From Flavobacterium sp. (GTDB lineage: Bacteria > Bacteroidota > Bacteroidia > Flavobacteriales > Flavobacteriaceae), in NCBI GenBank assembly GCA_016718345.1, contig JADKDN010000006.1, forward strand, positions 114,667 through 178,666: a stretch of DNA of 64,000 nucleotides. Direction: 5' to 3'. Shown here piece after piece: positions 17,477 through 26,624 of the stretch. Positions within the stretch are counted from its first letter, which is position 1, and every line of letters starts with the position of its first letter. The notes beneath the pieces are model-generated. The model did not search any database. It was not told where the DNA came from and saw nothing but the letters and a program-made list of their open reading frames with translations. The translations under genes and the position numbers were made by a program.

Positions 17477-20400
17477 TACAAGTTATGACAAAGCGGGGTT
17501 CAGACTTCAATATATGGAAGTTTACAACTGGGGAACATTTAACGAAAAGGTTTTTAGAATAAACCCTAAAGGAAATAATTCACTTTTGACTGGTGCAAAC
17601 GCATCAGGAAAAAGTACATACATTGACGCATTGCTTACTCTAATTGTTCCTGCAAAGAAAGACCGTTTTTACAATCAATCTTCGGGCGTAGAGAAAAAAG
17701 GCGACCGTACCGAAGAAACATATGTGTTGGGACATTACGGAAACATTCAAGAAGAAGGAAAAACTTCTACATCAACACAAAAATTGCGTGATACAAATAC
17801 ATATTCAGTAATTCTTGCTTCGTTCACTAATGCCGACCAAAAACAAATTACACTTTTTCAAGTACGTTGGTTTTCGAATAATGAATTAAGACGGCAGTTC
17901 GGAATAGCTCACGTTCCTCTGGAAGTAGAATCTGATTTTGGCCAATTCGATTCAAAAGGAAATTGGAAAAAGGTTTTAGATAAAAAGTACAACTCGAATG
18001 TTACAAAAAAGAAAATTGAGTTCATAGATGGTCCAACTGCTTATGCAGAAAGAATGGCGGACTTATTTGGAATGCGTTCAACAAAGGCGTTGACTTTGTT
18101 CAATCAAGTTGTTGGGGTAAAAGTACTGGAAGACTTAGATGATTTCATAAGAACCAATATGTTGGAAGAACAAGATGCCGAAGCAGAGTTTATTCAACTG
18201 AAAGAAAGTTTCTTGACTTTAATGGATGCTAAAACCAACATTGAAAAGGCTAAAGAACAAATTAAACAACTAAAGCCGATTAATGAGATTGCCACTGAAC
18301 TGACCAATATCAAAGCGGATTTGTTTCGATTGGAAAAGTCAAAAGAAACGGCAGTTTATTGGTTTGCGCGAAAAGGTGTTGAGTTGGGCGAAATAGAATT
18401 AGAGAGATGTAAAGAAGAATTGCAAAGATTAAATGATGAGTTAACTGATTTACGTGACAAGGAAGAAAAACTAAAACAAGAAGAACGAACTATCTCGATT
18501 TCTATTGAAAAAGATGAAGTAGGAAGTAAAATCAAAGATTTAGAGAAGGATATTAGAAATCTTCAAACCTTAAAAGACAACAGAAGCAAAAAACTTGATG
18601 AATACAATAAAATTGCTCAAAACCTAAAATTTAGCACCAACCCAAGTGAAGATATATTTATCAAAAACAGAGAAAATGCGAAGCAATTAAAACAAAGTAC
18701 TCAACATAATATTGATGATGAAAATGAAAATCTTCGAGCCTTAAAAAATGAAGAAGATAAACTAAAACAAGACACCGAAGATTTAGTAAAAACTATAAAA
18801 ACTCTTCAAGAAAACAAAAATAATATTGCTGGGCGTGAAGCCGAAATAAGAGATGAAATCATTTCACACATTGGGGCAAGTCGAGAAGAAATCCCATTCA
18901 TTGGAGAATTGATTAAAGTAAAAGATGATGAAATGAAGTGGGAATCATCAATTGAAAAAGTACTTCACAATTTTGCATTACGATTGATCGTTCCACCAAA
19001 GTACTATTCATCAGTAAATCAATATGTGAACAGCAATAATTTGAAAGGCAGAATTCGTTACGACAAGTATGAAGACCAAGACTATCTTAAAAATTTTAGG
19101 AACAAAATACTTAACGAAAAGTCATTAATCAACAAAATTGAAATTAAGCCAAAAACACAATATTACGATTGGATTGAGAACTATTTGGAATCTCAATTTG
19201 ATTTTGTTTGCGTAGATAATCTTTCGGAATTTGAGCAATTTCACGAAATGGCAATTACTCAAAATGGCTTAATAAAATTCAAAAGGGGCAAACACGAAAA
19301 AGACGACCGACCACATACTACTCGAAAAGAAAATTTTGTCTTAGGATGGGATAACAAGGAAAAAATCTCCTCCTTTAAGAAAGAATTAATCAATCTTCAA
19401 AATCAACAAACGGAAAATAAGAAAGCGATTGCAAACAAAAATACCGAGATAAAAAACTTAGATATATTCAAGGATGAATGCCATAATTTATTTTCAAAAT
19501 TTGAAAAGTATGATGATATAAATTGGCAATCGTATGCGAACGAGATTCAAGAAAAAACAGAACAGAAAGATAAACTAGAAAAAACAAATAATCGAGTAAA
19601 GCAGCTTCAAGAAGATTTAAAGAAGATTCAAGACGCATTAAATCAACTTTCAAAAGTTCAAATTTTCGACAAAGAACAAGAAATATTTACCAAGAAAAAT
19701 GAAGTTGGTACTATTGAACAATCAATAAGAAGTAACAAATCCATTTATGAGCCATTGGGAATTGTTGATGTTTCAATGTTTGAAAAACAACATCCTGATT
19801 TGCTGAATATTGAATACAAAACCTTTGAAACAAGTCGTGAGAAATTCCAAAAAGAAAACTCAAGACAAACACGAGAACTTCAAGAACAAAAGGAAAGGAA
19901 AGAAAGAGAAGTAATCATCAAGATAAACGATTTTAAACAGCCTTCAGAAACAATATCAACCAAATTCAAAGATTGGCGTTCTGATGTTAATTCCCTTCCC
20001 GATTCAACACATTTAGAGTTAATCAGTGAATATCAAAATTTCTTAGCTAGGTTGGAGAATGATAATCTTCCAAAGTTTGAAAAGAAATTCAATGACTATT
20101 TGCAAGAAACAATTACCAACAAAGTCGGTGATTTTAGAATGTTCTTTGAAAAATGGTCAGATTCAATCAAAGAAAACATCAAACATTTGAACGAATCTTT
20201 AAAAGAGATTGACTTCAAAAATAAACCCCAAACCTACATTCAACTTGTTGCACCAAACAAGATTAATGATGAAGTGAAAGAGTTTAGAAAGCTTTTAGAA
20301 GAAGCTGTTCCAAATGTTTACCAAATGGAAAAAAATATTGATGGCAGGAAGCATCATTTCAATAATCACATTCAACCATTTATAGAAAGATTAGACAAAG

Positions 20401-20864
20401 AAGAATGGCGGAAAAAAGTAATGGACGTTCGTTTTTGGTTTAGTTACAAAGCCGAAGAATTTTACAAGGAAACAAGTCAAAAGTTTAAGACTTATGAAGC
20501 AATGGGGCAACTTTCAGGTGGTGAAAAGGCTCAACTTACTTATACTATTTTGGGTTCTGCAATTGCTTATCAATTTGGATTAACAAGATATAATCAAGGG
20601 TTAGAGTCTAAATCCTTTCGCTTCATTGCCATTGATGAAGCATTCAAGGCTCAAGATGAAGACAAAGCACGGTATTTAATTACACTTTGTAAACAACTTC
20701 ATTTGCAATTACTGGTGGTTACGCCAAGCGACAATATTCACATTGTAGAAAACGATATTTCATTTGTTCACTTTGTAGAACGCAAAGAAGAAAGACATTC
20801 TTGGCTGTATGATATGCCGATTGAACAATTCAAAGAAGAAAAAGCGAATTATCTGACTAAATGA
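17460..20864 (+). CDS. jetC: Wadjet JetC, SMC/MukB-like ATPase
   Basis: 1134 residues. The Walker A loop GANASGKSTYIDALL lies near residue 45, preceded by YMEVYNWGTF. A long charged coiled coil occupies about 260-950, with a hinge-like globular break near 470-640. An ABC signature, LSGGEKAQLTYTILG, lies near 1018, and Walker B with the following helix (RFIAIDEAFKAQDEDKARY) near 1055. This is the motor that extrudes DNA loops in Wadjet. A plain chromosomal MukB is excluded by the neighbours (DUF3375, DUF4194, Toprim JetD). The frame is intact over 3.4 kb, which contrasts with the broken jetA and jetD. Confidence 0.93.
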   Translation: MLSLFSTSYDKAGFRLQYMEVYNWGTFNEKVFRINPKGNNSLLTGANASGKSTYIDALLTLIVPAKKDRFYNQSSGVEKKGDRTEETYVLGHYGNIQEEGKTSTSTQKLRDTNTYSVILASFTNADQKQITLFQVRWFSNNELRRQFGIAHVPLEVESDFGQFDSKGNWKKVLDKKYNSNVTKKKIEFIDGPTAYAERMADLFGMRSTKALTLFNQVVGVKVLEDLDDFIRTNMLEEQDAEAEFIQLKESFLTLMDAKTNIEKAKEQIKQLKPINEIATELTNIKADLFRLEKSKETAVYWFARKGVELGEIELERCKEELQRLNDELTDLRDKEEKLKQEERTISISIEKDEVGSKIKDLEKDIRNLQTLKDNRSKKLDEYNKIAQNLKFSTNPSEDIFIKNRENAKQLKQSTQHNIDDENENLRALKNEEDKLKQDTEDLVKTIKTLQENKNNIAGREAEIRDEIISHIGASREEIPFIGELIKVKDDEMKWESSIEKVLHNFALRLIVPPKYYSSVNQYVNSNNLKGRIRYDKYEDQDYLKNFRNKILNEKSLINKIEIKPKTQYYDWIENYLESQFDFVCVDNLSEFEQFHEMAITQNGLIKFKRGKHEKDDRPHTTRKENFVLGWDNKEKISSFKKELINLQNQQTENKKAIANKNTEIKNLDIFKDECHNLFSKFEKYDDINWQSYANEIQEKTEQKDKLEKTNNRVKQLQEDLKKIQDALNQLSKVQIFDKEQEIFTKKNEVGTIEQSIRSNKSIYEPLGIVDVSMFEKQHPDLLNIEYKTFETSREKFQKENSRQTRELQEQKERKEREVIIKINDFKQPSETISTKFKDWRSDVNSLPDSTHLELISEYQNFLARLENDNLPKFEKKFNDYLQETITNKVGDFRMFFEKWSDSIKENIKHLNESLKEIDFKNKPQTYIQLVAPNKINDEVKEFRKLLEEAVPNVYQMEKNIDGRKHHFNNHIQPFIERLDKEEWRKKVMDVRFWFSYKAEEFYKETSQKFKTYEAMGQLSGGEKAQLTYTILGSAIAYQFGLTRYNQGLESKSFRFIAIDEAFKAQDEDKARYLITLCKQLHLQLLVVTPSDNIHIVENDISFVHFVERKEERHSWLYDMPIEQFKEEKANYLTK

Positions 20865-21741
20865 TTACACCAAAAGAAATAAAGGAAAAAACCGAAAGAA
20901 AGTACATTTCATTTCTTCAATCTTTGGTTGAACAGCGACCTTTTGAGAAATTGGTTATTCGTGGCGATAAGTCGTACACCAAATCTTCACTGTCGGAATT
21001 TGAAAGAGAAATTCAACAAATTCATAGCCATTCAAAGGAGAAAAAAGGTTTTGGCTATACATTGGAATTTCAAAAAATAAAGACAAAGCATTTAGGAGTT
21101 CAAGATCTACCAATTTCAATTTACTTATCAGGGAACTACTAGATGTTCTAATCTCGGAACACGTAAAAAGTGAAGAAAAAGAATTTGAAAATAGGTTTAA
21201 TTTAAAATACGCTGAACCTCAAATTCGGTTTAAAGTTCTTGACAAAACAATATCAGACAGATTTTTTTCGGGAATTGATGATATTGCTATTCCAGTTAGC
21301 CAATTTGAAAAATTGGAACTACCAATCTTTAAAGTATTGGTCGTAGAAAATAAGACAACTCTTTACACCACTTTGACACTTCCAAAAATGAATAACACCA
21401 TTGCAATTTTTGGTAGTGGATTTAGTGTTTTCAATCTTAAAAATGTACGTTGGTTTGAGAATCTTAAATTATTTTATTGGGGTGACATAGACGTTCAAGG
21501 TTTTGAAATTCTATCGCAATTCAGGACTTACTTTCCGCAGACAAAAAGTATATTAATGGACAAACATGCCTTTGAAAAGTTTTTTGAAAACGACAAAGGC
21601 ACATCGACAAACATTTCCACGAAACTTAACTTGACAGACGAAGAACAAGAGCTTTACGAGATTTTAAAAACAAACAACTGGAGACTTGAACAAGAGAAAA
21701 TCCCATTAGAATATGTAAACAAATACTTTGACAATGAATAA
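20861..21741 (+). pseudogene. jetD: Wadjet JetD Toprim nuclease, internal deletion
   Basis: JetD is the nuclease of Wadjet, related to topoisomerase VI. The 5' part (20861-~21120, MITPKEIKEKTERKYISFLQ ... LPISIYL) and the 3' part read in different frames. The 3' part runs from about 21122 (LLIRELLDVLISEHV) through FENRFNLKYAEPQIRFKVLD, VLVVENKTTLYTTLTLP, and the Toprim segment FYWGDIDVQGFEILSQFRTY with its DxD, ending at 21741. In relatives several dozen residues lie between SIYFE and the LIRELLDVL strand; here they are missing. This is therefore a deletion of perhaps 200 bases or more plus a frameshift. The catalytic Toprim DxD is retained. The start overlaps the jetC stop. Confidence 0.8.
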
Positions 21742-21755
21742 CCCAACCCTTCAAG

Positions 21756-23573
21756 ATGAAAATACAACACAACTACCTATTGATTATCGTCATTTTTGTG
21801 AACGGTTTCTGTTGGAACACAACAGCACAAACTACCGTTGTTAAAAAAGAAAATGGCTGGAGCTTACTAGTAGATGGAAAACCGTTTAAAGTGAAAGGCG
21901 TAACGTTTGGCTACGACAAAGACGTAAAAAAGTATGATACCTATTGTAAAGACCTCCAATTTCTGGGTGTAAATACGATTCGAATTTAGGGAACTAATGA
22001 AAATACCCAACAACTTCTGGATGCCGCCCAAACCTACGGTATCAAAATAATGATGGGCATCTGGATGAGACACGGTCGCCCAGGCATGGAAGACGATGAC
22101 AGTTTTAACTATCTGGAAGACAAACAAGGAATGGAAGACCAATACAACAACGCGATTAAAACGGTCGAAAAATACTATAAACACCCTGCCGTACTCACAT
22201 GGGCAGTAGGCAATGAAGTCTATTTGAATATGGCCACCGATGCCGAAAAAGAAGCCTATTCGAAATTACTGGAACGCGTATGTAAAAATATCAAAACCAT
22301 AGACCCCAATCATCCTGTAACCTCAGTAGACGCTTGGACCTTCGGACTCGATTGGTGGCAAAAGTTGGTGCCTTCAATAGACATCTATGGTCTAAATAGT
22401 TACGGCCCAGGGGCCAATTATTTAGCGGCTGAATTAGACAAAAGAGGTATTGACAAACCGTACATCGTCACCGAATTTGGCGTCACTGGTGAATGGGATA
22501 TAAAAAATAAAAAAAACGGAATAGCCATAGAACCTTCCGATAGCGAAAAATACGATGCTATAGCCAAAGGCTATCCAAACTGGATTAAAAACAAACCCAG
22601 CTGTTTAGGGGTATATGTTTTTCATTATTCCAATGGCAACGATTTTGGTACGCCTTGGTTAATGACGCATCACAACGGCATGCTTCGACCACAATATTGG
22701 GCGATTCGAGAAGCCTATACAGGACAAAAACCTATTAACAACGTTCCCAAAATTGAAACGTTTGAAGTACCAGATTCAGAAATAAAAAGTGAAACATGGG
22801 TTCCCATAACCTTAAAAGTATCCGATATCGAGAACGACAGCTTAGCCGTAAGTTTCTATTACAATCAACGAACAGGTGGTCGTCAAAGAAGAAACCAAAT
22901 GAACAAATTGAATAGTAGAGGTAGTTTAGCTACTGGATTTGAGATTCAATTACCCAAAGAGCATGGCGCAATAAAAGTATATGTGAATGTGAAAGATTCC
23001 TATAACAACGTAGGAATTGCTTCCAATTCCATCCTCGTTGCAGATGAAAATGTAAAGAATAAAAAAAATCTAGCGGCAAAAACCGAACTTCCCTTCTATG
23101 TCTACAAAGATGGTGAAGAGTCTCCTTACAATCCCACGGGATTTATGGGCAACTACAAAGCTCTTTCGGTAAATATGAGTTCTAAAGAGGAGGTTCAATC
23201 CGGAATCACTGCCATAAAAATTAGTTATAAAGACGACCATGATTGGTATGGGATTGGTTTTGTAGATCCCAAAAATGATTGGGGTGATGTTGCTGGAGGT
23301 TACGAAATAATTGGAGCCAAAACCTTTAGTTTTTGGGCAAAAGTAAGTACCCCTTTGACCGCAACTATAGGTTTTGGATTGATAGGTAATGATAAACCTT
23401 TTCCCGATTCTACCAAAAAATCCATTGAAGTAAAACTAACTACCAAATGGAAAAAATACACCATCAATGTTAAGAAACTTGACCTTAGTTGTATTCGTTC
23501 TGGTTTGGTTCTATTTTCAAGTGGTCAAGGAACACCGCATGATATTTACATAGATAATGTTGTTTTTGAATAG
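21756..23573 (+). pseudogene. secreted glycoside hydrolase (TIM-barrel, GH2/GH5-like) with an in-frame TAG
   Basis: The signal peptide (residues 1-25, ending TTAQ) is followed by a KENGWSLLVDGKPFKVKGVTFG strand set. A TIM barrel of glycoside hydrolase clan A type follows: LTWAVGNEVYLN supplies the NE acid/base, and PYIVTEFGVTG the nucleophile Glu. A C-terminal jelly-roll carbohydrate-binding-like region (about 430-605) follows a linker. At 21987-21989 a TAG replaces the Trp expected in NTIRIWGTNE; reading continues in the same frame. A single G to A change explains it, either a mutation or an error. It lies 15 bases after jetD but is functionally unrelated. The substrate is not assignable, though a beta-glucan is plausible. 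Confidence 0.8.
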
Positions 23574-23637
23574 GCATCCAACTCTTCAAAATCTCCCAAC
23601 TTTGGAACAAATAAAAAATAGTTTTCGCTCAACTACG

Positions 23638-23741
23638 TTTGTGGCAAATTTTTCAGAATGATTATTTTGCCACAGAAGTTGTGGCATTTTTTTCAGAATG
23701 AAAATTTTGCCACAGGGTTTAAAAGTTTATTTTTATATTTG
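23638..23741. repeat. double-hairpin element, copy B
   Basis: Hairpin 1 (23640-23674) and hairpin 2 (23680-23714) both have TGTGGCA / TGCCACA arms. The common tail GGGTTTAAAAGTTTATTTTT runs into TATATTTG at 23734-23741. It is almost identical to copy A (15115) and copy C (25651) and in the same orientation. It lies in the 290-base gap after the glycosidase, upstream of a membrane-protein gene. The remainder of that gap shows nothing else. Confidence 0.8.
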
Positions 23742-23865
23742 AAATGACTGTCAGACAAAGTATACTGATTATAGGGCGTGTAGGTTTGATAAAATCAGAT
23801 TACTATTTCAGTTTGTGGTCATTATAAACTAACTTGCTATAAACAACATATCACTTAGTCAACAA

Positions 23866-24576
23866 ATGGAACGTTTAACAATTAAGCAAATGGTTAAAAA
23901 ATATTCGGTTTTGATATGCATGGTCATTTCCGTCATTTTGATAGTAATAGCAACTTTAGTTTATCCAGGTGGCTCGTTGCTTGACAAAAATTCGATAGGG
24001 TTTGACTGGTCAAAAAATTTTCTAAGTAATTTATTTGCAACAAAGGCCGTAAATGGTTTAGAAAATCCTGGATGGATTTGGGCAGTTTTAGGAATGGCAT
24101 TCCACTCGGTTGGTTATGGAATTTTTTTTGTCAATATGTCAAAAAAGGTTCCTTCAAGACAGTGGTCTACTATTTTAAAATATATAGGTGCTATCAACAT
24201 ATTATTAATTTTCCTAATTGCAACACCTTTGCATGACCTGGGAACAATATCGATCATTTTAACATTGCTTGGTTTATTTACTATCACGGTATTTATCCTA
24301 AAGTCAAAACTTCATTTACTTAAATTCTGCTGTATTATTTGCTTATTGACTTTTTACTGTTTCTTTTCCCTATTTGGTTTTGGTTATTTGGGTTTGGCAG
24401 TCATAATGCAGAAAGTGTATAATTTAAGCTCAATGTTATTAGTTTTAGGACTAGAGTATTTTACCAATTATGAAAACTTTAAACACATAAAATCAGGAGG
24501 ACAAAAAAATAAATACAACGAACCATTCACAGCACTTGCAAGCCATTGCCAACTTTTTGTATATGCAACCTTTTAG
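23866..24576 (+). CDS. DUF998-like multi-pass membrane protein
   Basis: 236 residues with six or so hydrophobic segments (about 15-34, 68-88, 101-118, 122-143, 149-175, 180-196). The pattern FDWSKNFLSNLF after the first segment and FHSVGYGIFF later resembles DUF998 and related six-helix families. No catalytic residues could be assigned. The C-terminal 30 residues (KHIKSGGQKNKYNEPFTALA onward) look like translated intergenic repeat, so the original stop may have been lost. It lies downstream of element B. Confidence 0.6.
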   Translation: MERLTIKQMVKKYSVLICMVISVILIVIATLVYPGGSLLDKNSIGFDWSKNFLSNLFATKAVNGLENPGWIWAVLGMAFHSVGYGIFFVNMSKKVPSRQWSTILKYIGAINILLIFLIATPLHDLGTISIILTLLGLFTITVFILKSKLHLLKFCCIICLLTFYCFFSLFGFGYLGLAVIMQKVYNLSSMLLVLGLEYFTNYENFKHIKSGGQKNKYNEPFTALASHCQLFVYATF

Positions 24577-24724
24577 CAATCATTATTTTTACTATCTTCG
24601 TTTTGTCCTAGTATACAAAATCAGTTCCCAAGCCGCAACTAGGCGTTTCAGCATACCTTTGACTGTGATTTTGAGTAGCAGTTTGAATAACCTTAATACT
24701 AAAAAATTTAAAAGTACTTAAGCT

Positions 24725-25009
24725 ATGGCAAAGAAAATTTTAACAACTCTGACAACCTTAATTTTAGTTATACTTCCATTTTTGGTAGGAATTTCTATTG
24801 GTCAGTATTCGCCTTATGTAGAAGCGAATAGCTTTTGGACTTATGTAATAATTTGGGCAATGGTTTCAATTGTCTTGGCTTCAACAGTAATACTACTTCT
24901 TAAATACTTCCATCGATCCTATAATAATGTAGTAGTTGCTGGAATATTTCTTTTTTTACTTTTATGTCCAATTTTTGGTATAGTGGGTTTAGCTCCACCC
25001 CTGACCTAA
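24725..25009 (+). CDS. small three-helix membrane protein, unknown
   Basis: 94 residues, with strongly hydrophobic segments at about 8-27, 37-60 and 69-90. It starts with MAKKILTTLTTL. No family was recognised. It ends seven bases before the start of the next membrane-protein gene, so the two probably form one unit. It is preceded by about 150 bases without a credible gene. Confidence 0.5.
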   Translation: MAKKILTTLTTLILVILPFLVGISIGQYSPYVEANSFWTYVIIWAMVSIVLASTVILLLKYFHRSYNNVVVAGIFLFLLLCPIFGIVGLAPPLT

Positions 25010-25016
25010 GTATTAA

Positions 25017-25579
25017 AATGCTTGAACACCCCGAAAGAGAACATTTACGGTATAGCTTGCTCTTTATAGCGGCTCTACTTTTTGCAGCTTTTTCCTATTT
25101 TCTCTAAAGGAAATTCATTTAAAGTAAAAGACTCAACAAAATGGATAATGGCTGTAATTGCCACACTTATTTTTTCTGAATTTATTTGGGAGTTTATCCA
25201 TCATTATAACTATCCAGAAGCATTAAAAGAATGGATAAATCAAGGTAAAAGCGTTGAAGAGTTTACTAAAAATTATGACAATGCAACGATATTAGCAATT
25301 GCAACAATTGGTCGCTATTTGCAATATCTATTAATAATTTGGCTTTCACTATTATTATATAAATTGAAACAAATCAAAATTTGGAATCCAATCGTGATGA
25401 CTATATTTGGGTTAATGGGTTTTGTTTCTGCCACAGTGATATATGTAACTCAATTTAACATTCCAAAAGGATTTGAAATTTTACTTTTTTTCTTTATACC
25501 TGGATTTACGTTTTTACTATTATACTGGTTAGGTGTTGCATTATTAACAAAGTTCAAAAAGAACGAAATTGGCGACTGA
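25017..25579 (+). pseudogene. membrane protein, frame broken once
   Basis: The ATG at 25017 opens MLEHPEREHLRYSLLFIAAL, which stops at LFAAFSYFL (TAA ~25106). The second frame takes over around 25095-25110 (KGNSFKVKDSTKWIMAVIAT) and runs to 25579. Together they give about 187 residues with five hydrophobic segments, consistent with a one-base indel near 25100. The protein is not recognised. The pair with the preceding small membrane protein, between elements B and C, makes a small cassette of unknown role. Confidence 0.55.
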
Positions 25580-25650
25580 AAATGCCGCAGTTAAAAGTTG
25601 TGAAAAATAATAGCTAGAACCCAACTAACCTCATCTTCTACCCTTGAAAT

Positions 25651-25743
25651 TTCTGTGGCAAATTTTTCAAAATGATTTTTTTGCCACAGAAGTTGTGGCA
25701 TTTTTTTCAGAATGAAAATTTTGCCACAGGGTTTAAAAATTTG
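25651..25743. repeat. double-hairpin element, copy C
   Basis: Hairpin 1 (25654-25688) and hairpin 2 (25694-25728) have the same TGTGGCA / TGCCACA arms and nearly identical loops to copy B. The tail is shorter (GGGTTTAAAAATTTG), and the TATATTTG box of copies A and B is not conserved. It lies 100 bases upstream of the UPF0175/DUF3368 pair. Confidence 0.8.
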
Positions 25744-25844
25744 AAAAATATAATCCTTACTAATAATTTTCTCGAGTGTCCCAACAGCGGGAAAGCAAAA
25801 CAAAATAATTTGCTCCTATAAAAAAAATCATTACATTTGATACT

Positions 25845-26072
25845 ATGAAAACATTGACACTTAGCGTTCCTGACAGTTTAGATTTAACCAATCGAGAATT
25901 AGTTATGCTCGTAGCATCTAGATTATATGAACAAGGAAAACTCTCTTTAGGTCAGGCTGCCGATCTTGCTGGACTAACAAAACGTGCATTTGCTGAACTA
26001 TTAAATCAATACAATGTTTCAATATTTAATTTTCCCTCTACAGATTTATCAAGCGACGTAGAAAATGCATAA
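25845..26072 (+). CDS. UPF0175 family antitoxin
   Basis: 75 residues. The layout LTLSVPDSLDLTNRELVMLV, ASRLYEQGKLSLGQAADLAG and LTKRAFAELLNQYNVSIFNF is that of UPF0175. This is a short DNA-binding protein with a ribbon-like start and a helix-turn-helix (LSLGQAADLAGLTKRAFAELL). UPF0175 genes typically precede a DUF3368 PIN-like toxin, as here, with an eight-base overlap. It probably represses the pair and neutralises the toxin. Element C lies upstream and is a candidate control region. Confidence 0.88.
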   Translation: MKTLTLSVPDSLDLTNRELVMLVASRLYEQGKLSLGQAADLAGLTKRAFAELLNQYNVSIFNFPSTDLSSDVENA

Positions 26073-26523
26073 GACCATAATTTCTGACACAAGTTGTTTT
26101 ATCATTTTATCAAAAATTAATGAACTTGATTTATTGAAAAAGGTTTATGGACAAATCTTCACTACGCCAGATATTGTTGAAGAATTTGACGAAATGCTTC
26201 CAGAATGGGTAATTGTAGAAAATGTTTCTGATAAATCTAAACAACGAATTCTCGAATTACAAATAGACAGAGGAGAATCTAGCGCAATTGCTTTAGCCTT
26301 AGAGATGCCAAAAAGTACCTTAATATTGGATGACTTCAAAGCTCGAAAAATAGCGCAACAACTTGGAATTCCATTTACAGGAACAATTGGAGTTATTATA
26401 AAAGCAAAGCTAAACGGAATTATTCCCTCAATAAAGCCGTACCTTGAAAAAATCAAAGAAACTAATTTTAGAATTTCTGCTGAGATAGAATTACAAGCTT
26501 TAAAAGAAGCCCAAGAATTCTGA
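26065..26523 (+). CDS. DUF3368 PIN-like toxin
   Basis: 152 residues. The N-terminal IISDTSCFIILSKINELDLL has the first PIN-domain Asp. TTPDIVEEF, then LDRGESSAIALALE-like sequence (QIDRGESSAIALALEM near 73-88) with the conserved Glu, and LILDDFKARKIAQQLGI with two Asp near 92-93 complete the metal-binding set. FTGTIGVIIKAK is typical of DUF3368. It is a predicted RNase toxin paired with the overlapping UPF0175 antitoxin. The frame is intact. Confidence 0.88.
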   Translation: MHKTIISDTSCFIILSKINELDLLKKVYGQIFTTPDIVEEFDEMLPEWVIVENVSDKSKQRILELQIDRGESSAIALALEMPKSTLILDDFKARKIAQQLGIPFTGTIGVIIKAKLNGIIPSIKPYLEKIKETNFRISAEIELQALKEAQEF

Positions 26524-26624
26524 AATTCTCTTGACTTAAGAGTAAATCCAAAAAAAAAAATCCATTTCCCTTTACCGCTACACTTTGCAAAAAATAACTA
26601 TTTTTGCAGTCTAAAATTTTTGTC

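Noticed and set aside
17460..20864. jetC as chromosomal MukB or SbcC
   Set aside because: Neighbouring DUF3375, DUF4194 and Toprim genes define Wadjet.
24536..24721. 61-aa ORF between two membrane-protein genes
   Set aside because: Composition and position look like translated intergenic DNA; no hydrophobic or family pattern.
15115..25743. TGTGGCA repeats as a CRISPR array
   Set aside because: Only two units per site, the loops are themselves conserved rather than unique spacers, and no cas gene is near.
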